A DNA stretch of 19,709 nt from Candidatus Omnitrophota bacterium (GTDB lineage Bacteria > Omnitrophota > Gorgyraeia > Duberdicusellales > 4484-171): the NCBI GenBank assembly GCA_016939345.1, contig JAFGHG010000066.1:1-19709 (forward strand). Reading direction: 5' to 3'. Every line of letters begins with the position of its first letter. The first letter of the stretch is position 1. Made by a program: the position numbers and the translations under genes. The notes under the pieces were generated by a model that did no database searches, had not been told where the DNA came from, and saw only the letters and a list, made by a program, of their open reading frames with translations. Shown one piece after another: positions 14,980 through 19,709 of this stretch.

Positions 14980-15007
14980 TTGACAAAAAGAAGGCGTCTG
15001 ATATTAT
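14980..15007 (+). promoter_or_regulatory. Promoter giving a possibly leaderless transcript
   Basis: A perfect TTGACA (14980-14985), a 16-bp spacer and TATTAT (15002-15007) precede the ATG at 15016 by only 8 bp. A start about 7 bp after the -10 would fall on or next to the ATG, so the mRNA would have no ribosome site. An overlapping TATAAT (15005-15010) is closer still. Confidence 0.65.
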
Positions 15008-15015
15008 AATCTAAA

Positions 15016-15510
15016 ATGTGGTTAGCAGTTTTATTTATTTTTTTCGGTGTTTTCAGCCGTTTGGTCCCTCACCTGCCAAATTTTTCACCTTTAGCGGCCG
15101 TGGCTTTGTTTTCCGGTGTATATTTAAATAGAAAACACGGCTACCTTCTCCCTCTGGGAATCTTTATCCTTTCCGATTTTATTATTGGTTTCCACAATAC
15201 TGTATTTTTTACCTGGTCATCAATAGTGTTGATATATTTTATCGGCAGCTATCTAAGCACCAGGAAATCTGCGGTTAATTTTTTTATATATACTTTAGGC
15301 TCTGCATTAGTTTTCTTCATTATCACCAATTTCGGGGTCTGGCTTATGGGCTGGTATCCCAGAACCATGGCCGGACTCGGTGAGTGTTTTATTAATGCCT
15401 TACCTTTTTTCAGGGCCTCACTTATTTCCAATTTGTTATTTGTCGCAGTCTTTTTTAGCATATATGAATTTTCTCTTGCCCGGCAAAGGCTTATTCAGAA
15501 ATCCGCCTGA
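15016..15510 (+). CDS. DUF6580-like membrane protein
   Basis: A 164-residue hydrophobic protein with about five membrane segments. The N-terminal FSRLVPHLPNFSPLAAVALFSG (13-34) is the hallmark of a small membrane protein family (DUF6580). DFIIGFHNTVFFTW and FGVWLMGWYPRTMAGLGECF are also conserved-looking loops. Size and loop pattern recall substrate-binding S components of ECF-type vitamin transporters; this is only a resemblance and no such role is proven. It is preceded by a strong promoter with almost no leader. No riboswitch-like leader can fit in this space. Confidence 0.75.
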   Translation: MWLAVLFIFFGVFSRLVPHLPNFSPLAAVALFSGVYLNRKHGYLLPLGIFILSDFIIGFHNTVFFTWSSIVLIYFIGSYLSTRKSAVNFFIYTLGSALVFFIITNFGVWLMGWYPRTMAGLGECFINALPFFRASLISNLLFVAVFFSIYEFSLARQRLIQKSA

Positions 15511-15596
15511 TTTTATTGCTCTGGCCAGCAACCTTAAAAACTTCCTTTACACCAGTTTAAAACATCTGTATAATTAATACTTTCTTGCTTCAGGCA

Positions 15597-15626
15597 TTGA
15601 AAATGGTAAGCCTGGATATCTACATT
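15597..15626 (+). promoter_or_regulatory. Promoter candidate for tRNA-Pro
   Basis: TTGAAA (15597-15602) and TACATT (15621-15626) are separated by 18 bp, ending 5 bp before the tRNA 5' end. The match is moderate. Confidence 0.35.
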
Positions 15627-15631
15627 TTAAT

Positions 15632-15710
15632 CGGGGCGTAGCGTAGTTTGGTTTAGCGCGTCTGCTTTGGGAGCAGAAGGTCGGTGGTTCAAATCCACTC
15701 GCCCCGACCA
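15632..15710 (+). tRNA. tRNA-Pro (TGG)
   Basis: Acceptor CGGGGCG pairs with CGCCCCG. The anticodon stem TCTGC/GCAGA encloses TTTGGGA, anticodon TGG. The T-arm GTGGTTCAAATCCAC is normal. CCA is encoded (15708-15710). An AT-rich stretch with a T-run follows and may end transcription. Confidence 0.97.
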
Positions 15711-15814
15711 TCCCTAAATCCGAAATTTTTAATTTTTTCTAGAAAATTATATTTTTTTAGTGTAAAATATACTCATAGAATTATTGGTAAACCCCTAAAC
15801 CAAAGGATGTGAAT

Positions 15815-16273
15815 ATGAAATACATTAAGCTTAGTTTTCTATTTTTCTTTTTGTCTTTTGGATTTTCCGTCTTCGGCCAATACTATCAATATGCTGCCCA
15901 TCCCGAAGCAATCAACTATTATAACGAAGGAGTAAAGGCGCAGACAGGAGGCAACAGTGATGACGCCCTTACAGCTTACCAAAAAGCCCTTTTCCTTGCA
16001 CATAACGATACCAAGCTGCAGAACCGGATAATAAATAACATGGGTATAATCTATGCTAAAAAAGGCCTGGTTAAGCAGGCTGAACAGGCTTTTAAGGAAG
16101 TAATTTTTGCTGATCCAGATTACCGCCCGGCAAAAGTAAACTTAGGACTGATTTACGAACAATACGGTGACAGGGTAATGGCTCTTGAGTATTGGGCAGA
16201 GGCCTTGAATTGGGATAATTTGAAGCCCAAGGCATTCGTTGTCGGAGAGACCCTGGAGCCTGAAACTAATTAG
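15815..16273 (+). CDS. Secreted TPR-repeat protein
   Basis: The ATG at 15815 with AAAGGA 7 bp upstream is preferred over an in-frame GTG at 15809; 152 residues. A signal peptide (MKYIKLSFLFFFLSFGFSVFG) is followed by about three tetratricopeptide repeats. They are EAINYYNEGVKAQ with DDALTAYQKALFLA, then INNMGIIYAKKGLVKQAEQA, then VNLGLIYEQYGDRVMALEYW. TPR repeats form helical surfaces for protein contacts, here in the periplasm or on the envelope. The partner is unknown. It stands alone between two tRNA genes. TATACT at 15768-15773 could be its -10 but no good -35 is seen. Confidence 0.85.
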   Translation: MKYIKLSFLFFFLSFGFSVFGQYYQYAAHPEAINYYNEGVKAQTGGNSDDALTAYQKALFLAHNDTKLQNRIINNMGIIYAKKGLVKQAEQAFKEVIFADPDYRPAKVNLGLIYEQYGDRVMALEYWAEALNWDNLKPKAFVVGETLEPETN

Positions 16274-16389
16274 TTTCTTATTTTTTTTCCTGTAACCCCC
16301 TTTTTCTAAGGCATTGATCCACTCCTTTTAAACTTAAAAAAGCTTTTTTTCTTGGCAAGTTGTGCTATATTACAGTAATGAACTTTAGT

Positions 16390-16463
16390 GCGCCCGTAGC
16401 TCAGTTGGATAGAGCATCTGCCTTCTAAGCAGAGGGTCGCAAGTTCGATTCTTGCCGGGCGCG
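16390..16463 (+). tRNA. tRNA-Arg (TCT)
   Basis: Acceptor GCGCCCG pairs with CGGGCGC. The D-arm is AGCTCAGTTGGATAGAGC; the anticodon stem TCTGC/GCAGA encloses CTTCTAA, anticodon TCT; the T-arm is GCAAGTTCGATTCTTGC. The discriminator is G and CCA is not encoded. TATATT at 16366-16371 may be its -10 element. Confidence 0.97.
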
Positions 16464-16480
16464 TTCTACTATATAAAAAT

Positions 16481-17770
16481 ATGAGAAAATTGCTGGTATT
16501 CATTGTAACTGTAATAATCATAGTTTTGCTTCTGCATGTCGCCTTATATGTTTTTATAAACGTTAGAGGCAAAGACCTGATCCAGGAAGCACTAGAAAAG
16601 AATTTCAATGCCCAGGCAGATATTGAAAAAGTAAGCCTTAAGTTTCCTTTCAGCCTGGAGATAAAAAATTTTAGCTCTCAGGACTTGTCTTTCGGCCGAG
16701 CCATTATTTCGCTGTCATTATCCAGAATAGCCGATTTCCCTTTAATCATTAATACTGTTTATGTAGATGGTCTTCACTTAAAGCTTACGAAGGATAAGGA
16801 GGGCATATATATCAATCCCTTTATTCAGAAAAATAAAGATGATTCTGAAAACCGAACCCAGGCCGGCTCTTCAGTTCCCGACGGGGGTTCAAAAGATGAA
16901 AATAAAGAAGAAGAATCCGGCGACCTCTATTTTGCCTTAAAAAACCTGTACTGTAAAAATTCAGTATTAGAGCTTGTCCTGCCTGATTTAAAGAAGCCGG
17001 CAAATATAGTATTTTCTGATATCGATATTGAAGTTCATAATTTTCAATACCCTCAACTGCCGGAGTTTTCTTTAGATCTCCATGCATCTGTTTTATCGCC
17101 AGAAGGCAGCCGTGACATGAAAGATGCCTTAAGGATAAAAGGGGATTTGGACTGGCAAAACAAAGATATGGACATGATGGTGGATATCACTGGTTTTGAT
17201 TATCTGGCCTTAAGCAAATTTTATCCTGAGGTTTGGCAGCCTAAGAATCTGGGCATAGAAGAGGCTTGTCTTACGCTGAATACAAAATTAAAAGCAATCA
17301 GCAACGATCTTACTATAGATTGGTTGATTACTTTGGAAAAGATATCCTTTGCTTCAACAGGTCAGGAGGCAAGCAGTTCCCGGATGAAACTGCTCAAGAC
17401 TGTAATCGCCTTTTTCCAGAAAGAAGACGATAAGCCTCGATACAGATTTGTATATAAGACCAAGCTTGATTCTCCTTGGCAGTTTTTCCCTTCTCTTCTG
17501 GAGGATTTGAGAAGTTCCTTGCCTATCGGTCCGGCATTAATCGCTGAGACTGTAATCGAAAAAACCAAAGAAAAGATTTCTAAAAACGCCGGCCAGGCAA
17601 TAGAAAAGACAAAAGAAAGCCTGGGCAAAGGTGTAGAAGGGGTAAAGAAGATCACCGTAGATACAGCCATAGATGTCCTGGATAATACTTTTGAGACCCT
17701 TAAAAGTATTATCGGCCCGGATGAAGGCGACACTGCTCAGCAAGAAAAAACCGAACCAGAAAGTGAGTAA
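16481..17770 (+). CDS. AsmA-like envelope protein
   Basis: A 429-residue protein. One N-terminal membrane helix (about 5-27) is followed by EALEKNFNAQADIEKVSLKF, and then by alternating short strands such as SLEIKNFSSQDLSFGRAIISL and NTVYVDGLHLKLTKDKEGIYI. This is the pattern of AsmA/TamB-type proteins, which bridge the periplasm and are linked to lipid transport or outer-membrane assembly. A second block, DLYFALKNLYCKNSVLELVLPD, repeats the theme after a Ser/Glu-rich linker. The C-terminal 70 residues are an amphipathic Lys/Glu-rich helix with repeated EKTKE motifs (IEKTKEKI and IEKTKESL). The start lies 17 bp after tRNA-Arg. A GIY-YIG gene follows 3 bp after its stop. Confidence 0.72.
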   Translation: MRKLLVFIVTVIIIVLLLHVALYVFINVRGKDLIQEALEKNFNAQADIEKVSLKFPFSLEIKNFSSQDLSFGRAIISLSLSRIADFPLIINTVYVDGLHLKLTKDKEGIYINPFIQKNKDDSENRTQAGSSVPDGGSKDENKEEESGDLYFALKNLYCKNSVLELVLPDLKKPANIVFSDIDIEVHNFQYPQLPEFSLDLHASVLSPEGSRDMKDALRIKGDLDWQNKDMDMMVDITGFDYLALSKFYPEVWQPKNLGIEEACLTLNTKLKAISNDLTIDWLITLEKISFASTGQEASSSRMKLLKTVIAFFQKEDDKPRYRFVYKTKLDSPWQFFPSLLEDLRSSLPIGPALIAETVIEKTKEKISKNAGQAIEKTKESLGKGVEGVKKITVDTAIDVLDNTFETLKSIIGPDEGDTAQQEKTEPESE

Positions 17771-17773
17771 GCT

Positions 17774-18049
17774 TTGCCGAAAAATCAAACTATAGCAGTA
17801 TCATGGTTCGTTTATCTTCTTGAGTGTGAAGACAGCAGATTATACACAGGCATAACCAATAATTTAGAGAGAAGGCTAAAGCAGCATAATAAGGGAAAAG
17901 GGTGCAGGTTTACCAGAGCCCGTTTTCCAGTAAAAATTATCCATAAGGAAGAATACACCACAAAAGAAGAGGCCTTGAAAAGAGAGGCCGCAATAAAGAA
18001 ATTAACCCGATTCGCGAAGCTGGAGCTGGTAAGAATAAAGACGCCTTAA
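17774..18049 (+). CDS. GIY-YIG domain protein, UPF0213-like
   Basis: A 91-residue protein read from a TTG at 17774, the only start that keeps the full domain; the next ATG is in another frame. The domain shows WFVYLLECED (11-20) for the GIY strand, LYTGITNNLERRLKQHN (23-39) with Tyr24, Gly26, Arg33/34 and His38, and the catalytic-type Glu71 in ALKREAAIKKLTR. The ending KLTRFAKLELV is typical of the stand-alone UPF0213 group related to UvrC and homing nucleases. It probably binds and nicks DNA; cellular role unknown. It follows the AsmA-like gene by 3 bp and ends 13 bp before the split tRNA-His. Confidence 0.85.
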   Translation: MPKNQTIAVSWFVYLLECEDSRLYTGITNNLERRLKQHNKGKGCRFTRARFPVKIIHKEEYTTKEEALKREAAIKKLTRFAKLELVRIKTP

Positions 18050-18062
18050 TAAGTGAATTTTT

Positions 18063-18084
18063 GGTGGGTGTAGCTCAGCTGGCA
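18063..18084 (+). pseudogene. 5' fragment (nt 1-22) of a split tRNA-His
   Basis: These 22 bases are identical to 18414-18435, the first 22 bases of the complete tRNA-His, from G-1 through the D-loop. The match stops exactly at 18084, where GC-rich sequence begins. The rest of this copy is found at 18538-18592. Confidence 0.9.
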
Positions 18085-18139
18085 CCTGCCCGCTCCCGAC
18101 CGGCCGGAGGGTAGCACTTAGTAAATATTTAATTAGAAA

Positions 18140-18394
18140 ATGCCATATGTCTATGCATTGCTAAGCGAATGTGACCACAAAATATATGTTGGTATGTCTA
18201 TGAATGTAGAGCAGCGGCTGAAGCAGCATAATATGGGACAAGTAAGGTCTACAAGCAATCGAAAACCATTTAAAGTAATTTACGTAAAGCATTTTGATAA
18301 TAACAATAATGCGCGCAGGCATGAAAAATACTTGAAGTCAGGATTCGGTAGAAAATTTATTAAGCAGAAACTAAAACAAGATTTATTTATGTAA
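18140..18394 (+). CDS. GIY-YIG nuclease of the tRNA-His insertion
   Basis: An 84-residue single-domain GIY-YIG protein. MPYVYALLSECDHKIYVG (1-18) contains both the GIY-like and YIG-like strands (Tyr16, Gly18). MNVEQRLKQHN (21-31) supplies Arg26 and His30, and RRHEKYLKSGFGRKFIKQKL (59-78) the metal-binding Glu62. The group with STSNRKPFKVIY in the middle is common as stand-alone genes in uncultured bacteria and differs from the UPF0213-type neighbour. All residues expected for activity are present. Such enzymes cut one or both DNA strands and can drive homing. Its location inside a split tRNA-His suggests that it made or spread the insertion. No clear ribosome site is seen before the ATG. Confidence 0.85.
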   Translation: MPYVYALLSECDHKIYVGMSMNVEQRLKQHNMGQVRSTSNRKPFKVIYVKHFDNNNNARRHEKYLKSGFGRKFIKQKLKQDLFM

Positions 18395-18502
18395 AGAAAA
18401 AATTCTGGGCCATGGTGGGTGTAGCTCAGCTGGCAGAGCACTTGACTGTGGCTCAAGATGTCGCGGGTTCAAATCCCGTCACCCACCCCAGAATTTTTTT
18501 CT
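18395..18502 (+). terminator. Inverted repeat flanking the intact tRNA-His, ending in a T-run
   Basis: AGAAAAAATTCTGGG (18395-18409) and CCCAGAATTTTTTTCT (18487-18502) are complementary over 15 bp with one extra T. They enclose the tRNA, and the right arm uses its 3' CCCA. The T-run directly after the tRNA could stop transcription, and the arms could pair in the precursor RNA. Confidence 0.45.
18414..18490 (+). tRNA. tRNA-His (GTG), complete copy
   Basis: The tRNA begins with the extra G-1 (18414) paired with C73, a feature of tRNA-His. Acceptor GTGGGTG pairs with CACCCAC. The anticodon stem CTTGA/TCAAG encloses CTGTGGC, anticodon GTG. The T-arm is CGGGTTCAAATCCCG and CCA is encoded (18488-18490). 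It is the only intact tRNA-His in the window. Confidence 0.97.
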
Positions 18503-18537
18503 ATGCATGTTTCTGACCGGCCGGGAGGGCAGGCGGG

Positions 18538-18592
18538 GAGCACTTGACTGTGGCTCAAGATGTCGCGGGTTCAAATCCCGTCACCCACCCCA
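18538..18592 (+). pseudogene. 3' fragment (nt 23-77) of the split tRNA-His
   Basis: These 55 bases are identical to 18436-18490, from the D-arm through CCA. Immediately before them is the GC-rich right end of the insertion, AGGGCAGGCGGG. With the 22-nt piece at 18063-18084 they make one complete tRNA-His. Confidence 0.9.
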
Positions 18593-18667
18593 AAAATTTG
18601 CGGAGTATCTCCCCCCTTTACTATTCCATTATTTATAACTTTACTAAAAATCAGCTTCGCAAATTCA

Positions 18668-18699
18668 GTGAAATAGTGAAATTGTGAAGGGGTGAATAT
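18668..18699 (+). repeat. Octamer tandem repeat GTGAAnnn x4
   Basis: Four adjacent 8-bp units are seen: GTGAAATA, GTGAAATT, GTGAAGGG, GTGAATAT. The last unit runs into the ATG of a 27-codon ORF. Confidence 0.7.
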
Positions 18700-18781
18700 G
18701 TTAATTTTTGCCAAACTTCTATCTAATGTGATTTTGGTTTTGATAATCTACAGCTTTTATTGTATACTGTTTCTGCTATGA
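18698..18781 (+). CDS. Possible 27-residue hydrophobic small protein
   Basis: ATG at 18698 is preceded by AAGGGG at spacing 5 and opens 27 codons up to TGA. The product starts MLIFAKLLSNVILVLIIYSF and is one continuous hydrophobic segment, like small membrane proteins or type I toxins. The ribosome site is part of an octamer repeat and the region is AT-rich, so the frame may be chance. Confidence 0.22.
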   Translation: MLIFAKLLSNVILVLIIYSFYCILFLL

Positions 18782-18961
18782 GGGGCATATATTTAATCCC
18801 CGCAATAAGCCAAATTTGTTTTTCTATGCACAAAATGGCTTTTTCCCAATAAGGAATGATGTTGTTTTGGTTTCGGACTTATAGGCTAGACAAAAAGGCC
18901 TTTATTATATTTTCTTAGAAATGAAAACAGATATAATTCTTAAGAAATCCTCAAATTACTA

Positions 18962-18983
18962 AGAAAAATCAACAGATTTTTCT
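18962..18983. other. Hairpin with 9-bp stem
   Basis: AGAAAAATC and GATTTTTCT form a perfect stem around AACA, extended by two more pairs after one mismatch. There is no T-run after it on the plus strand, so it is not a good terminator. Confidence 0.5.
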
Positions 18984-19079
18984 AAGCCAATGATACATAT
19001 GCAAAAATTATCTAATATGATCTTTATTGCGAATTTGATATGCTAAACCATCATTTAATAATGGAATAATTTTTATTTT

Positions 19080-19502
19080 ATGTTTTTAAAAAATCAAAAA
19101 TGCAAAGACTGCGCTGGCAGGCAGGCTTGTCAAAATGAAATTAAGTCCTGGGTATTTGTTGTTATTGGTTTGATGGCGACGGTCTCTATCCGGGTTGTAA
19201 CTGTTCTTATGAGCTTTAGTGAATTTTATGGCAAGGTTGCTTGGTACATCGGAGTTTTAGGTTTTATATTATTTTTTTGGTATAAATACAAGGTTTTTAA
19301 GCAAAGGGCAGATTATATTGAAAAAAATAATTTAATTAGGAAGATCAGCGGAGGCGAATCTTTGACAGCTGAAGAGAAAACAGGGATCACTAATATACTT
19401 TGCACAATACGATCCAATAAGGAACGTATAAACTTTTACTTTATTTTTGTAGCTTCCTTTATAGCTTTATTGCTTGCTGTATATATAGATTTTATAAAAT
19501 AA
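19080..19502 (+). CDS. Small membrane protein with N-terminal Cys motif
   Basis: A 140-residue protein. The N-terminus KCKDCAGRQAC carries Cys8, Cys11 and Cys17, a likely metal-binding or redox knuckle on the cytoplasmic side. Two membrane helices follow (about 23-45 and 51-68), then a charged helical part with ESLTAEEKTGITNILCTIRS and a last helix (about 116-138). I recall similar proteins with a CKxC...C start in Omnitrophota-like genomes, but no function is known. The dodecin-like gene follows after 15 bp with a strong ribosome site, so the two are likely cotranscribed. The start is not supported by a Shine-Dalgarno sequence. Confidence 0.72.
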   Translation: MFLKNQKCKDCAGRQACQNEIKSWVFVVIGLMATVSIRVVTVLMSFSEFYGKVAWYIGVLGFILFFWYKYKVFKQRADYIEKNNLIRKISGGESLTAEEKTGITNILCTIRSNKERINFYFIFVASFIALLLAVYIDFIK

Positions 19503-19517
19503 AACAGGGAGGAAAAT

Positions 19518-19709
19518 ATGTTAAAGATGATAGAAGTTGTTGGAGTTTCTCCTGAAGGGTATTCCCAGGCAGTAAAAGAAGGGGTTAACAGCCTTATCAA
19601 GTCCGGAGAGAAGATCCATTTTTTTGAAGTGATCCAGCAGCGGGGAGCAGTGCGAGGCGGAGAACTGAAAGAATATCAAGCTGTAATAAAAGTTGCGGTT
19701 GAAACTTAA
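19518..19709 (+). CDS. Dodecin-like protein
   Basis: A complete 63-residue protein; its TAA is the last codon of the window. MIEVVGVSPEGYSQAVKEGV (4-23) and FFEVIQQRGAVRGGELKEYQ (35-54), ending in VIKVAVE, match the beta-alpha-beta-beta fold of dodecins, hollow dodecamers that store or buffer flavins. The flavin-stacking Trp that normally precedes FEV is Phe35 here, while Gln54 in EYQ is kept, so flavin binding may be weaker or another ligand used. Strong GGGAGG ribosome site before the ATG. Confidence 0.88.
   Translation: MLKMIEVVGVSPEGYSQAVKEGVNSLIKSGEKIHFFEVIQQRGAVRGGELKEYQAVIKVAVET

Larger units (their letters stand above)
18085..18537 (+). mobile_element. 453-bp insertion in tRNA-His carrying a GIY-YIG gene and a complete tRNA-His
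   Basis: The insertion separates nt 22 from nt 23 of a tRNA-His with no base lost or duplicated. Its left end starts CCTGCCCGCTCCCGACCGGC. Its right end, read on the minus strand, starts after four bases as CCTGCCCTCCCGGCCGGTC. The ends are thus imperfect GC-rich inverted repeats in an AT-leaning region. Inside are a GIY-YIG ORF (18140-18394) and a full tRNA-His (18414-18490) that keeps the host supplied. Just inside the left end AGCACTT (18113-18119) echoes tRNA nt 24-30, hinting at more than one event. I infer a small nuclease-driven element. No transposase is present. An alternative is a tandem tRNA duplication later rearranged. Confidence 0.6.
18593..19079. other. Gene-poor AT-rich stretch
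   Basis: No conserved gene is seen in these 487 bases. They hold a GTGAAnnn octamer array, a doubtful 27-codon ORF, a hairpin (18962-18983), a small GGAG/CTCC hairpin at 18602-18612, and a weak TTGATA at 19035-19040 that might serve the next gene but has no matching -10. Confidence 0.6.

Noticed and set aside
15380..15577. Plus-strand 65-codon frame overlapping the DUF6580-like gene end
   Set aside because: It is an out-of-frame shadow with no ribosome site and no recognisable features.
16306..16608. Minus-strand open frame of 100 codons with a piece reading ARIELATLCLEGRCSIQLSYGR
   Set aside because: It is the antisense reading of tRNA-Arg and the start of the AsmA-like gene, a well-known false gene type.
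17362..17788. Two long minus-strand frames opposite the AsmA-like gene
   Set aside because: They are antisense to a well-supported gene and have no family motifs or own ribosome sites.

Overview
The window looks like a chromosomal segment of an uncultured Gram-negative bacterium. I infer Candidatus Omnitrophota (Omnitrophica). The reasons are small secreted proteins carrying the motif TTYYPAPFGVYREMQ, a small membrane protein with a CKxC...C N-terminus, an AsmA-like protein, lone tRNA genes scattered between operons, and A-run-rich moderate-GC coding. The assignment is made from memory of such proteins, not from a search.

Layout. Positions 1-1252 (minus) hold a membrane glycosyltransferase-like protein cut by the window edge. 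Positions 1313-3141 hold a MutT-like Nudix hydrolase, an orotate phosphoribosyltransferase and an M48 metalloprotease lipoprotein. Two class II tRNAs (Ser-CGA, Leu-CAG) lie on the minus strand at 3203-3386. A heptad-repeat inverted element (3516-3634) precedes an operon of an AEC-type permease, SmpB and an inositol-monophosphatase-family enzyme (3666-5882).

The most interesting region is 5972-10600. A good promoter (5905-5932) precedes two secreted proteins, an HxsD-like protein, a second small HxsD-resembling protein, an HxsB-like radical SAM/SPASM maturase, a 137-residue precursor with a signal-like leader and His-Xaa-Asn/Ser motifs, and a Cys-rich secreted protein. I read it as a compact, variant His-Xaa-Ser RiPP-type system with one maturase. 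A convergent prepilin peptidase follows (10649-11509, minus).

From 11577 to 14972 a tightly overlapping operon encodes a GNAT-like protein, a ketosynthase homologue that lacks the active-site cysteine (chain-length-factor-like), an acyl carrier protein and an intact FabF-like ketosynthase. This is the minimal core of a type II fatty acid or polyketide pathway. A DUF6580-like membrane protein follows from a promoter so close that its transcript may be leaderless.

From 15632 onward come tRNA-Pro, a secreted TPR protein, tRNA-Arg, an AsmA-like protein and a GIY-YIG protein. Then comes a tRNA-His gene split after nucleotide 22 by a 453-bp insertion. The insertion has imperfect GC-rich inverted ends and carries a second GIY-YIG nuclease and a complete, identical tRNA-His. 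The two outer pieces (22 and 55 nt) add up exactly to one tRNA-His. A gene-poor stretch (18593-19079) leads to a small membrane protein and a dodecin-like protein at the right edge.
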